A program made the position numbers and the translations under genes. From Colias croceus (taxonomy: Eukaryota; Arthropoda; Insecta; Lepidoptera; Pieridae): 64,000 bases of DNA. Positions 11,748 to 24,498 of the stretch are shown in pieces. Every line of letters starts with the position of its first letter. Position 1 is the first letter of the stretch. Location of the stretch: positions 9,493,622-9,557,621 of the forward strand of contig NC_059537.1 in assembly GCF_905220415.1 (NCBI RefSeq). The letters run 5' to 3'. Under the pieces are notes generated by a model that had not been told where the DNA came from, did no database searches, and worked only from the letters and a program-made list of their open reading frames with translations.

Positions 11748-11780
11748 TATAAAAGCCTTGCTGGCGTTTTTCGATCACCC
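11748..11780 (+). promoter_or_regulatory. Possible TATA-type promoter
   Basis: TATAAAAG at 11748-11755 stands alone in a GC-richer stretch. A TCA initiator-like triplet has its A at 11777, 29 nt below the first T of the box. Downstream, ATGGATTCGG near 11870 opens only a 5-codon frame. Single TATA strings are frequent in AT-rich DNA, so this is a weak call. Confidence 0.25.
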
Positions 11781-14308
11781 GTCCCCTCTTAGCCATCCCT
11801 TTTCACCAATTTTCGAGGTTTCTTTGCGCCAATCCCTAACTATACTGCGAATTGTGTTCGTTTTGCCAAGATGGATTCGGTTGAATGAATATTCACATAA
11901 TGCGATCGAATTGGGCCTAATACGCTGCTACTTCAGTGGTAGTTTCAAATTGGATGTTTGAGAGTTTAAAGGGTGGTTTATTTAACACGTATTGCTGGGA
12001 ATGACGTTTTCTATATGATATTTATTACTTTTCTTGTAGATATACTTTTTTAATAACAATTGAGTTTTAAAAGCGATGATAGGCAATAGCTTACAAATGT
12101 TTTTTTATTTGATAATATAGTATGAAGTAAAAACGTACATAAAGTGCTAATAAAATGGGTTCTAATAACAGTATTCCAATAGATTTAATATACCTAATGC
12201 ATTTATTTACACCACACTAATTCCACACCACAAGAGGATAGAATTCACGACACATAATGCACTTACCAACTAAAGCGAGTCAACTTAATTACACCGAAGT
12301 AAATATAACAATATAATAATAAATTGGCCGTATAAAGACAGATAATATACTTTACCAGTAGTATAAACACGGTATCTAAGGATTTAACCGAAGCGTTGGT
12401 TGATTAGACTGCCTCGTAACGGTCCTGTTTGTAATAAAGATTTTTGGGTAAACGTAATATCATAGCTTTAGGGCAATAGCTGCCTCTATTGCGATGTACT
12501 ATTTGTGGAAATGTTTTGTAAAGAGATGCGAATAGATCATTCAGTGTATGTCACTTTAAAGGTACCTATGGATTTACTTTGATGTGACTAGAGAAATATA
12601 TCTTTACGACATTAGGTTACGAAAGTTGATATAAGCAGAAACATAACTTTTGTTTTAATTAAATCAAAAACGTGCACTAGTCCCACATTTTTAGTCGTAT
12701 TAAAAAAATACATTTAAACATTATAACTGAATTACGTACATTGTCGATACATCATTAAATGGGTATTATAAAATCGAGTCAATAATAATTGGATTATTCA
12801 AAAGTGTTATATGTGTTATGTATTTTATACGACACTACGGCATTATTTCAAAAATGTATTATGCATGTATCGTGAAGTGGATACAAATATGGTGCCTTGA
12901 TAATTTTCCTATGCATCTTCAATGTTTCATGAAACCACCCCCATAATAGTCTGCAGGGAACTTATCTTATTGGTGAATCTAAATTGAATCTTGGTTACGC
13001 GTATACTCCATAAAACACCCCCATACTTACCAAAGTATCGGAAAGAAAATATCTCACTGTTAAGTTAAGATAAGCAAATAAAACGACTTATCGGAACTGT
13101 TGGCCACTGTGAACATGGGAAATGTTAGGCTAATTAGGAAATATTCTTAGATAAGACATCAGACAATATCAGCTATACAAGATATTGCCCAAGAGTTTGT
13201 TTAATTTTTTTGAACGAGATCGTAGGTAGTATTTGTTCTATTGAAATTAATCGAGAAAAGCATTATTTTTACGGCCTATAGTTCTCCTATCGAATGGAAG
13301 TGTCAATGAAAAACATAGAAAATGGGAAGAAATCTCAAAAAGATGTGAGAACACGACAACTAGCTTTTTGTTGCGTTACGTTGCGTTGATAATTGATTAG
13401 CTAGTTTAATATATTATAATGAAAATTAAGTATAATGATTTCTCGTTTGCCAATTAAAATAGATATAAACCAAGTGACCGCAATTAACCAGCCGTGCTAT
13501 TGATGCTGTTGACCCATTAAACGCTGGATCTAGTCAATATCTGTTAGGAGTCTTTTTTATGAGAGCAGTAGAACGGGATGAATATTGCTTATGATAAGTA
13601 ATCACGACAACTCATGAGCAAATCGTTGAAAAACCAGGAAACAATTCTTTGCAAAATTTGATTTTTAAGTTGGTGGTACATTTTTCTTTGTGCAGCATTA
13701 TTATTTATTACCATAGCTGTTCTCATATTAAATTTAAAATTATAAAGACCTTTAATGATTTTTATAAAACAAAGACTTACTCGTTACTATGTATGTTATT
13801 TATTGCTTATTTTGATAAGGGTCAGAATTTTATTCATTTCTGGGAGAGTTGGCTTAATAACTGAGAATTCCACAGTAAATAAAAAGCTAATAACTTCCAC
13901 GAGCGCTTTAGTTTCACAAAATTCGATGGACTCTTGACCACTTATAATATCTGGGCTAGAGAAATCAAATTGATTTGTGGCCGAAAGATTAAGTGCTCAG
14001 CTTGGTCCAATACTAAACACCAGTACAGCCCCTCAGCCATTTGTTACAGTCACCGCGTCAGATGAAAGGATACAAAACTTCGCGGCTCACTAACCACAGG
14101 GAAACGTAAGAGCATTCGTATCTGATATAGTTATTCAACGATAAAAATATTAATGGACTTTTATGATTGGCTACTCTGCTAGGTCACGAGCGATAACGTG
14201 AGTTGTGACATATTTTATAGAGGATACAATGTTATTTTGATAGCGTTGAAACTAGCCGTATCGTCGTTAGCTTACTTTGTAGATTTATCTGAAAGAACAT
14301 AACTTTTG
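11781..14308. other. No recognised feature
   Basis: AT-rich DNA without long frames. The two overlapping frames at 13649-13937 are hydrophobic low-complexity translations of T-rich DNA and are not convincing. Confidence 0.4.
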
Positions 14309-14468
14309 ACGTGACAACGTCTTATAATTTGATAGAGCCGGCTGCACGCACGAAAAAACATGACTCATGCGGCGTTACCTCGCTCTGAGGCGTTCCATGT
14401 AGGCTTGAAGTGCGAGCGAGAGCGCGGAACTAGCGACAAAGAAGCACAATCGGCCTACGTTGTCACGT
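14309..14468. mobile_element. MITE with 12-bp TIR ACGTGACAACGT
   Basis: ACGTGACAACGT (14309-14320) and ACGTTGTCACGT (14457-14468) form a perfect terminal inverted repeat around a GC-rich, CpG-rich 136-bp core that contains GGCGTTACCTCGCTCTGAGG and GAGCGAGAGCGCGGAACTAG. I recognise the type as a widespread lepidopteran MITE (from memory). No coding capacity. A 160-bp dispersed repeat follows within 45 bp. Confidence 0.65.
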
Positions 14469-14512
14469 TCAACTATCGTCAGTAAACCTACTTTACAGAC
14501 AACCAACCAAAA

Positions 14513-14676
14513 GACGTGTGGCACTCGGGGACTGCCGCGGAAAAGCTATTGCATAGCATGCCTTCAAGCCACATCTCCGCCCGTCGAAGTGGGGAGCGTG
14601 AGGTTCTTTCGTTACGGAATTTCTCGATTCGGTCCCCGCGCTCAAGGCCCGCGATAGAAGCTATGAAATAGCTTAA
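14513..14676 (+). repeat. 160-bp dispersed repeat, copy A
   Basis: This is the first of four copies in the window (others at 28611, 35241 and 37194). It starts GACGTGTGGCACTCGGGGAC, goes through TGCCGCGG, AGCTATTGCATAGC, CGGTCCCCGCGCTC and CGCGATAGAAGC, and ends GCTATGAAATAGCTT. An A-rich stretch precedes it. Two copies of the self-complementary 15-mer AGCTATTGCATAGCT (one mutated here) bracket most of the element. The open frames seen across it in several copies come from the repeat, not from a gene. Confidence 0.85.
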
Positions 14677-17600
14677 TAACCTGCGTTATATTTTTGATAA
14701 GTTCGTTATTAAAGAACGTCTAAACCTTAACAGCTTTCACCAGTTTATAAATAGGTTTAGATACTTCGATAACATACAATATTTTAAAAATGTTTCTCTT
14801 TGCTGTTCACATTTTCAAGCAATACCTTTCACACAATATTATATTGATATCCGTTCCATTATTGTGGGGATAAACTTTGATTTGATTCCAAACTTCTATT
14901 GTGTAACAAAGACTTTATTTGTTACGCAAAGTTTTCAAAGAATCTGATGGAAAATTCCTCTATAAAGGAAAATAATTTCAATCTAGACATAATTATTAAA
15001 TCGTTTATAAGAGCTTGTTGTACCTACTTTATAAGTTTTAATTGTAATACAAGTATATCGTTATATTATCCACCACATGCTGTGCTAAAACTTATGGCAA
15101 TTTATTATGACTCGAATTTAAAAACTTATAACTGCACTTTCTTATCGAATTGATTTATAACACATTGAAACAAATATTAAAAACACTAACATTTTATTTT
15201 TAAATATGTGAAGTGCATTTATTCACAAGTAAAATTGTCACATATTTTCTATACCGTAACAGAATGACCCCAAAGAATAATTCAAGGCCGTCAGACTTTT
15301 ATAGGCGAAATTTTCCATAAAAATTGTATTAGCGAAGGATCGCCTCAACCTAGTTTGCGTAATTCAGGAGCTACTTTTCGCTACGGCTGTTGAATATTTT
15401 CGTATTTTATATAAGCCACGTAACTCCACAATTTAGGGTGATTGATGATCAAAAACGAAATATAGAAATGCATAAACGAAGAATTGTACTTATTTAGTAC
15501 CTAGTAGCAGACTTGATTAGCGATCTGCTTAAAATAGCAAAAGATAATTCTATTAATAAAAATGTTTATAGTCTTATTTATAATTAACGGTATTAAATGA
15601 CAAAAAATGAATATGAAGCATTGTTTTCAAAATCTCGTGCCTGTATAAAAAAGTGTTTCGAATTGATCATAAAAAGTTCAATTTCAAAATATACATCAAG
15701 TTTTAATTAAAAGTTGTTCAAACACCCAAAAGATAAGATCGTATTTTCTCTTTTATGATTGTAAATTTTCATTTTCTGAGAAAATAGGATTCGCTGGAAT
15801 CCCTTACATTGTTTTTATTTCCAGTGTTGATAATAAGGAACATATTTTACACGATGTTGAAAGGGGAATCCTTGGGATCAAGATAAAATCATTCTGTTTA
15901 TTAAAGTTCAGGTTTCGTTATAGGTGCGTTCGCGACGGCATAACGGTTCGTCCCCTAGGAAATAACAAAAATAAGGCTACACATCCCGTGGGCTTTTCAG
16001 GCATGTTTGGTTGAAGACTTGCCAGCTTACATCGAGTTTTATTGTTTTCATATTATGTTTTCTTGAGCGAGAATCCCTTTGCGACTCTAGACTTGCACTA
16101 TTGGGTATTAACTTACGTTTTACGTAACTTTTTCTTCGCCTTCGTTGCGAGTAAAGTGGTGTGTTTGGTATATTCATTTAACACTATTGAGTGAGACTTA
16201 CGATGGATATTCGTATGTTTATATATTTGTACGGTAGATTTCAATAATTTAATGTTTGGTATTGGGATTCTTTTTTTGATGTCGGAGCAAGTGATATACC
16301 TAAACTGTTTCGTATTTCTTATGCCGTACAGGCATTATTTGCTTTAATTATTGTGCTAATTAATAGATAAATGAAATAAAGGTGATGTATACATTCAAAA
16401 TTGTCCCAAAACGTTCTTAATCGATCACAGTACTTCACCTTTAGTAGGTAAGAATTAATATTATAATACCTATATTACGATCGGACAAATATACCTATTA
16501 TTACCTACTACGATTTCATCGATCAAAATCACAACTTTAAACTTTATGCATGAAAATCTTTGTTTAAAATTTAAATATTTCATACAATATTTATCTTCAC
16601 AAAAGCTTCAAATGACTTCAAAGCGATCAAATAAGACGCTAACAAACTGTAAAACTTCGCAATTAAACAAAATTTTGTGAAAGAAAATAATATCTGTGTT
16701 TACTTAAACAAGGTTCATATCATTAAAAGGCAAAGGTTATTGCCTCAGACAAGTACTATTATTCCAAACTGCTTAGCTTTATGTTCGTATCTGAATATAA
16801 AAAGATACTGTTTTGAATAGATACTATGCAAGACAAATTTTATTTTTTATTTTACGTAAGATTTAATCATTTTTTTGAATTAAGGATTAAACATCGGGTT
16901 CATGAATTTAAAATGCTCTTATTTAAAACCTAAATTTCACTTTATTTACGCTATGCGTAGCAAAGCTTGACTTTAACCGCGTTGAAAATAAACTCATTTC
17001 TCGGACTTGGCCAAGAGTGAGTCATAAGGATTTCTTCTTATTTCATATTCTCCGTTGAGAATCGTAAAAAGCGGATTATAGTCGGTGGGTTGGTGGCGAA
17101 TAGAATTCGTAAGAGTTGGCAATACGGGTTGCTTTATTTACCCGCTAAGCTGCATATAATGAAAACGCACTGTCGCCTCACGTCACACGTCACGGGACTC
17201 CCGAGTAAAAAGAAAATGTGGACGGCACTGCCTTGATAGTATTAAAGTTGTTTTATTAGGTTTACGAAGAATCTTATTTCTATAAAGATCTTTTTATTTC
17301 TGAAGCGTAGTAAGTATTTAATTTGAAGAGAAATTACTTATTCATAGTTTTGGCAACGGCCTACAAGTACTTTTTGTGTAAATGAATTAATTTTGTTAAT
17401 TTAAACATAAAATATTTTTAACATAATGTGAGTAAATTGATTTAAAATAAAAAATTCAGCCTTACACGGTAAGGTTTTAAAGGAAACGGAGCGACAGAAA
17501 AAGTTATTTAATTAATGATTAACCGTTGAAAAGTCTTTAATATCTAAACAGCAGATTTACAAAGTATACTAAGACCATACGTATAAAAGGAGCAGTCGCT

Positions 17601-19535
17601 TCTTAGAACCAAATAAAGTCCTTCCAATTTTGCGCTACACTAAACTAAGTATAACAGCCAGGTAAAATGTAAACTCATTCGCACTACCCTATGTAACATG
17701 CATTATAATTATGTTAAATGCATAATTTCTCTTAGACATGCAAATATGTTATTTAACTAGGCAACTTGATTAGTAATTTCACGATAAACACAAACACGGC
17801 ACGGACGTTAATTGTTTTAAGTAATGAAATGTGTAAACTGCATACGCTCGTTACTAAGTTATCGAGTTTAACAAACAGTGTTCAACTAATAAAAGCGTAA
17901 TAATAATATTATATGAATATTAAAATGGACACTAATTCACGAAAATTTAGCGCATTGTTTGGGGTCGTAAAAGAACTGCATATTTTATTATTTTTATAAT
18001 AAGTGTATTGTAATTAACAAAGCAGTGAAGTTAGGTACAGTTTATAATTTTGTGAATTCGTTTATTATATTCATAAGTATGTAATAAAATCTTAAGAAGA
18101 AACAGATTTTAAATTTAATAACAACTCTGAGATAATTAAATTTCTCTTACTACAGAATGTGTGTAATGTTAATTAAAACAATGACCTATTATACTAGTAG
18201 ACGCGGCATACGCCAACATCATTGCACTAAAAAACAGCGTAATTAATACATACCTACTTACTAACGCATTATCACCAATACAGTTGTTCTCTCTTTCACT
18301 CTCACGCACGAGACATAATACATGTCTCACTCATGTACTTCGTAATAACAACTGCCGATTAAAATATAAAAAGAACGTCCAGCCACGACGCTGAATGGTG
18401 CGTGACTAAGTGAAACTCGGGCACTTAGCTGAGTTTTTTCATGCCAAAATAGAGAGCGGGTAAACGTATCTAGCTCTTTTATATAATATCATAGAATTAA
18501 AACAATTAAATCTACAAAATATCTAGTACCTAAACCAACCTAATGGAAATAAGTTGAACTACATTTCTAATTATAAAATTTTGTTGTTTGTAATATCATC
18601 ACCCACACCACAAATAAAGATTATTATACTTAAAATTTAATACACATTCTTAGTTAGGTTCTATTGCAAATCGGTTTTAATAATTAATTTATGAGGGGTG
18701 GATTATGCCAATCTCAAAGCCTAAGCTCTAAGGACCGAATTTTCACTTGCTAATCACCAATTAGATATTCACGATGAGTATTAAAGCTAATTATAATGAT
18801 TATGCGTTGCTCATTCGATTGTATAGAACCGAGGTATCATGGGTACGATTCCCGGTTCGACAAACAAACAAAAAAATGCCTCAAGCTATCGAGACATAAA
18901 AGACTCGGCAAATGATTTCAATTGATAAAATTCTCCTTTCATTTATTCCATCCTAATAATAAAAACATGGAATAATAAGGTGATAAAATATAATATCAAG
19001 TATCAAAACCATTTGGCTCTACTAGAATGAGTCACATTTCTCTTATATGTATGTTTGTCTCGTCACTTGTCACACGCGACGCCGACTCCCACAGTTGCCC
19101 TTAGATAAATCCATACACTTCCCCAATTATATTAAAAAATCCTCGTAATGAAATTGAAGCCAGTTGTATGAATCGACAGAATTTCGTGGAACATTTTGAC
19201 GCGGATTTGTATTTACCCTTGTTAATCTAATAATATATTATTATATTAATTATACTTACGCAAAAAAGGCAACGAAATCTCAAAGTAGAAATATAATTTG
19301 AATGTAAGTACTAAGAAGTCTATAGTTTTGTATTGAACTATTGTTTATTTAATGACTATAATATTATGCAGGCACAGATCGTATTAATAGGTACCTACAG
19401 ATTAAGAAATATAAATGATTGATATAAGAAAGACTTCTATTGCGTTATAGAAAATCTTAAATATCAAAATAATATATAATAGCACGGACTCGCATCAATA
19501 ATTCAGTATCGCAGCTCTGAACATTTTATAAATTA
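14677..19535. other. Mostly featureless AT-rich DNA
   Basis: No supported gene. Items seen: TAAGCTGCATATAATGAAA at 17146-17164, which recurs with one mismatch at 21148-21166; paired CACGTCACACGTCACG near 17179; and a tRNA B-box-like CGATTCCCGGTTCGAC near 18845 that may be a SINE relic. The frames at 14899-15153 and 15977-16177 are not convincing. Confidence 0.4.
17146..17164 (+). repeat. Shared 19-mer TAAGCTGCATMTAATGAAA, copy 1
   Basis: This differs by one base from 21148-21166. Similarity continues weakly on both sides (TTTAC before, CTGTC after), giving about 25 matches over 30 bases. It could be an old repeat or a duplicated regulatory site. Confidence 0.5.
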
Positions 19536-19777
19536 CTAGCTTTCCATCCGCAGCTTCGCCCGCGCAGTTCAAGAAAAACCCGCATAGTTCTCGTTCCCGT
19601 GGGATTTTCGGGATAAAACCCATCCTATTTCCCGGGGTAAAAAGTAGCCTATGTCCTTTCTCGGGCATCAAAATATCTCTATACCAAATTTAATGCAAAT
19701 TGGTTCAGTAGTTAAGGCGTTATTGTGTAACAGACAGACAGACAGAGTTACTTTCGCATTTATAATATTAGTATGGA
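19536..19777 (-). mobile_element. Non-autonomous Helitron-like element, 242 bp
   Basis: Read on the minus strand it begins TCCATACTAATATTATAAAT at 19777 and ends GCGAAGCTGCGG...CTAG at 19536, with T on the + strand at 19778 and A at 19535, so it sits between A and T as Helitrons do. A GACA run (GACAGACAGACAG) lies near the 5' end. It is the best full-length example of the family also seen at 6670, 31902 and 33639. No coding capacity. Confidence 0.8.
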
Positions 19778-22700
19778 TTTAAGACGTGATTTATTCAATC
19801 GTTCATCATAAATTAAAAGTTTTAACCTTTTCAATCACATGGTTGCGCTCTATAACGCTTGAAACGTTGATTTTATAATAAGTAATTAATGTATTGTAAA
19901 CCTGTTGTTTAATAATGATTAATTTAAGTATATGTGATTTATTCCTGGAATAAGCAAATGAATAAATAGAGAAAAGCAATAAAATTTATTTGAGACATTT
20001 CTTATTACTTCTATTTTGGAACAATTTACTTTTATCTATAATGTCAATCAGCTAATATACGCTTTGTACTAAAACAAAGCAAGGAATAGGAATTTGCAAT
20101 ACATTTATACGAGCAATAAATCGTTTGTTCTCATTCCAGCGACTCGGAGTATCTGACTTATATCAGACGCCATAAAAATGTTTTATGTTAGTGGCTAATA
20201 AATGACATCAGCAAATTCAGTAAGACAATATGAGAGGCGCTGTATGCATCCGTTTCCTCGTTTTGTTTCCCCTCGCAATGATTGTTTCACTGGGACTGAG
20301 GGCGCCAACCCGTCGCTTTTGGCAGACGCTCCGATGATACTCCCTTGTTTTTCTTACCACTGTTTATACCGTAAATGTATTTCTAATTGGATTGGGTCAT
20401 CTAAACAACGATAAAAGCTGTATTCACCAATGCAATCAACGTCAAGCGAACTTTCCATTCCTTTATTACTGCGCGGTTGTTTTGTCCCTTCAATTTTGTT
20501 AGCAAAGTTCCAAATCTCTGTATTGTTTGGTCCCCTTTGCTCTCGCGAGATTGGTTTTACTCTTTGCCACCGATAGTTCTTGTTTTAAGGCCACACGTCA
20601 TTATTCAATGTCATATATCTAACAAACGGGAGCACTTACTGTGAATGGGGTGACCGTAAGTGTTTTTACTGAAACCATCAATCTTGTTTTCAAAGATCAT
20701 AAGGATATGATAATTCAGCATAATACCATTTATCGTTAACTGTGAACTTTTCATTGTAAATCGCACCCATTGTAGCGTACAATAGCAATAGCTTCCCTTC
20801 CCTTTAAGTTTGTTGTATGTATCAATGGTAGTGAAGGATTTTAAACTCATTAATTATTATCACATAAATCTACGTTTAGTTTAATGTATTCAGATAAATA
20901 AATAGGATAAACAAGGAAAAAATGAATACTAACAATTCGGCGTTAAAAAATCTTTAGAAACTGCGCTCAAAATATTTAATTTCTATAAAAAATACACGTA
21001 GACATGAAATGTCACCTTAATACATTCTCAGACTCATTCCTATAACAGCAAATACACGTTAAGTAGTAAAAATTCATCGCACATGTTGAAAAAAGTCTTA
21101 GGGAGGAAATATCACGGATTCCGTCCCCGATGTTTACTCTCCGTGGTTAAGCTGCATCTAATGAAATCCCCTGTCAGGATATCCTTGCACCATATTGTAG
21201 CGCGACACACTTTCTTGATATTTGTTGAAAATTTTGCTCTAAATTCTTATTTTTATGAGAGTTTAAAAATATTTTCACAATATAAAGACCTGGCTGATAG
21301 ACAAAATTCTATTATTATGTAAATGTTCATTGCATTATGTTTGTTTGAATAGAAAGAGACATTTTTATTGCAATTAAATATGAGAACACAGCTATGATTC
21401 TTTCAAATCATAATACATACTACTACTATACTGTTTGTACGTCGGTTATTCATGTTAGTAACTACCAACTATTTCAGAATAATTATTATAGTGTAATAAT
21501 TATGATTAATATGTTTTTTTGAAAGTAACTTAGCTAGATGTAATATTTCAGTTGTATAGAGGTTAAAATATTGTAAACTCTCACTAGTGTAAAGGTACTA
21601 TTTACTTTTCTATCTTCTAACATTAATTTCAATTCAGTGAACAATCATTTTATTATACCTATGTACATTAATGATTCAAGTTGATCTATAGCTATTTGCC
21701 CTGAAAGTATCAAGACTCGTCATTCCAATAACCAAACAATTTTCGATGTTCTTGTATTCGTTCACTCTTAGCTTATTTTAGGGTGTTATTCTGATCACGA
21801 ACGCGGGAAACTCGTTTATTAAAAATAAATCTGAAAACGACATTAAACCAAACCTATGACACATAAATATCAATTAAGTTTATGAACGTAATTAAATATT
21901 CTGTTAGATAGATATATTTAATGAATACTGACGTAAGTGCATCAATTCTATTTTCGTCACCTAAATATTAATTAGTAATTTTTAAACCGACCACGCGATG
22001 TAAAGCTTTGCAAGCTAGGTATTTTTGTAACTGTGTTTTTCGGGGATCGTCTTTGTTTGTGTGCTGGAAATAAGAAACTGCAACTTTTGATACTCACGAA
22101 ATTAGTTTATGTAAAGTAGACATGGGTAATTTTTTCCATCAATTCTCTTAGTACCCAGCATATAACGTTATTTAATCGTTATCGAATCGTCGAATTTCCG
22201 GCAATTCGAACGCTCAAGGGCGGCCACTTTAAAAGTGAGTCGCTTGATCTATTGTTGATTATAACATTATTTTTTTACATCTACTAAGATGCACAAAAAA
22301 ATCATATCTCACGAGCTTTGTCATATTGCAGAAGCATATTTTGTGTCGTATCATTGAAAGTTCAAAAACAATAAGATATCAATGTCCAGTACCACAAAAT
22401 TCATAACTTTGCCATATGAAATGTAACATAACTTGGTATGCCACGTAAGCTTCACGTGAACAATGATTCCGAACAGGATAGTAGGACTAACGCTTGACCA
22501 ATTTTCTTTTGTGAATAGCTTCGATTGGGCAATATGGAAGGGTGCTCAAATCGATAAGCGATTGAATCTCTTTTTCACGAAATGCATTGATTCATTCGGC
22601 TCACTGAAATTATTGAAAAATCGCATCGATTTTATATTTTGATAGCCACATCGGTAAGCATTATTCGGGACTCGTCATACATTATAACAATATTGAAAAA

Positions 22701-24013
22701 CGCAGTTGTAGTTTAATAATTCTGTTTGTCTGTTTGTTTGTGCGGCAATCTCGTAAAAACAGCTGGGATTTTTTTGCTTCATTAAACTTAATAAACTGTT
22801 GATGAGATACGATATCTAAAGTCGTAAAAAAACTGCCTCTTGAAAAGTCCACAAATTACAAAATGTTGTAGTTCATGCGAACAAATCCATGAGCGGAGTA
22901 ATACTAGAGAATATTATGGTATATCGCTTACTACATGGCAAACTAACTCGGTCCTGGACAGTTTTGCTCGTATTACGCCTAAGGATTACGGACGTATTTA
23001 AGTAGTGCAACGTTTGTTTCATAATTTCCTCCTTTTCCTCTATAAAAAGGAAACTTTGTGCCGTAGTACGCAATAACAACATTCCCCGCATCACATCGCA
23101 GAAATGGCTGTCATTTAAGCAGATACAGCCATTTGAACTGAGCATCTTTTCTCGCTTTATTCCCGATGCCAACACGATAATTGTACATACGCTTGAATGT
23201 AAAATATTTCTCCTAAGCGCTGGAAGAAATGTCTCTATTTACTTCGTGCTCCCAACAAATACGTACATTGTAAGCACGAGACACTTTATTTCTTACATTT
23301 ACCTTCCGCACGTGCGCCTTTATTTTAACATATTCAATGAAGATGCATTTTCTACAGAACTCCTCCTATTTTATTATTAAAATTTGAACTGAATGTCAGG
23401 TTGGAACAAACAGGGCGCAAACTCTTTGCTCAAAGTGTAAATTAGTTATTTATTTATTTTAGGTCTGGCAAGAGGTATTTCGTTTATTATACATGGCAAG
23501 ATCTTTTGTGCCGAGTATTCAATATTTATATAAAAGTTTTAATTATAATGAAGTTTGTAGCCTGTATATTTTGTACCAAATTGATTTACATTTGTAAGAA
23601 TTGTCTTTATTCTGTAAACAAAATTCTTTCAAATTGGATCTAACATTATATAAATAGGTATAAGTTAAAAGTTCGCTTTATATAGACGTAGCAGTATGAA
23701 TGTTCAATAACGTTATTGTTGCAAATTATGTTGCACAATTTGTTAAATTAATAAGTGAAGTTCAACCTAGTTTATTTACGAGTAACAAGGCATAATTATA
23801 GAGGTATAAACGTTTGTTCCTGTAAAAAGAAATAGCTCCGTAACGACAGCGGTGTGCTTAATTGCCTGGAAAATGAGATCTAAATTGTTTTTTTTTTACG
23901 AAATATACGAAAATAGGTAGTATTTTATCATTGAGTTAATATTAATATGGAGACGATACCGCCTACATCACTTATGTTCCACTCAACATACGTCATGTGG
24001 CGTAACTGCACTC
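19778..24013. other. No supported gene upstream of the THAP exon
   Basis: The frames at 20202-20414 (+), 20611-20850 (-), 21083-21322 (+) and 22873-23175 (-) show no domain. The 20611 frame is crossed by a donor-like string (CACA-GTAAGTG on the minus strand at about 20633), but its protein resembles nothing I know. AAATGGCTG and CAGCCATTT at 23102-23134 form a 9-bp stem with a 15-nt loop. Confidence 0.4.
21148..21166 (+). repeat. Shared 19-mer TAAGCTGCATMTAATGAAA, copy 2
   Basis: Partner of the site at 17146-17164, 4 kb away, in the same orientation and with a single mismatch (C for A). Confidence 0.5.
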
Positions 24014-24085
24014 AGTCGCTTGCTCGCTCATTGGCGCGAACGTCACGCTCATTTTTTATTTGTTTTAAAATGAAACGCATCAAAT
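24010..24085 (+). promoter_or_regulatory. Predicted Inr/DPE promoter and 5' UTR of the THAP gene
   Basis: TCAGTC at 24012-24017 is a perfect initiator match (TCAKTY), A+1 at 24014. At +28 to +32 lies CGTCA against the DPE consensus RGWYV, one mismatch. The 40 bp below +1 is CpG-rich in an AT-rich setting. The leader would be 72 nt. It holds an upstream ATG at 24070 (AAAATGA context) whose 16-codon frame ends at 24120 and overlaps the main start in another frame, which could dampen translation. CRE-like ACGTCA occurs at about 23992 and again just below +1. Confidence 0.5.
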
Positions 24086-24162
24086 ATGCCTACGTGTGTG
24101 TTACGATATTGCACAAATAATACAAAGAATACGGAAAAGTGCAAAGGAATAACTTTTCATCA
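24086..24162 (+). CDS. First coding exon of a THAP-domain protein (5' partial)
   Basis: The exon encodes 25 complete residues plus two bases of the next codon, then a canonical donor GTAAGT at 24163. The peptide starts MPTC and has Cys4, Cys9 (C-x4-C), Asn11-Asn12 and Thr23-Phe24-His25. This is the N-terminal half-signature of THAP domains (C-x2-4-C-x35-50-C-x2-H DNA-binding zinc fingers), which begin M-P-x-x-C and reach an FHxFP motif here. The split codon CA-N would give Gln or His after FH. An exon break at this point fits animal THAP genes as I recall them. The predicted promoter lies just upstream. THAP proteins are nuclear, sequence-specific DNA-binding factors, some derived from P-element-type transposases. 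The second exon, with the remaining Cys and His ligands, was not found in the window, so a functional gene, a long first intron, or an orphaned exon all remain possible. Confidence 0.7.
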
Positions 24163-24498
24163 GTAAGTAACTAGATAATAATTTTTAAAACTTAGTTAGA
24201 GCAAAATTTTTGGCGGGCGACATTTTGTCATAGATTAAAAATTTAAGATATGACATTGGGCATGAAATAAGTGTTGTTAGTAATATTTGCTGGCGTATAT
24301 TTTTATAGTATAAAATAATAATTTTACATATTTAGAAAAGCATAGACTGGTTGTTAATTGAAAAAAGGTGAAATCATGAAATATTAAAATCAATTACTCA
24401 ATCACCAATTTTTTTTTGTTAATTGATTTTAATCAAGTTTTTAATTGATATTGTATAAGCTACTGACTTGAACGTATAATTGAATTATTGTTTATTTA
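24163..24498 (+). other. Start of the putative THAP intron
   Basis: It begins GTAAGTAACTAG. AT-rich with no further coding signal. The first Helitron inserts at 24499, consistent with intronic space. Confidence 0.4.

Noticed and set aside
14460..14657. ORF ending FGPRAQGPR, echoed at 37213-37515
   Set aside because: It is a translation of the 160-bp dispersed repeat, not a conserved protein.
20611..20850. 79-codon minus ORF with a donor-like GTAAGTG near its end
   Set aside because: No domain, no homology recognised, and the frame also continues past the donor to a stop.
23102..23134. Possible pre-miRNA hairpin (AAATGGCTG/CAGCCATTT)
   Set aside because: The stem is only 9 bp and pairing does not extend beyond it.
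22873..23175. 100-codon minus ORF
   Set aside because: No motif, mixed composition, no promoter or splice support.
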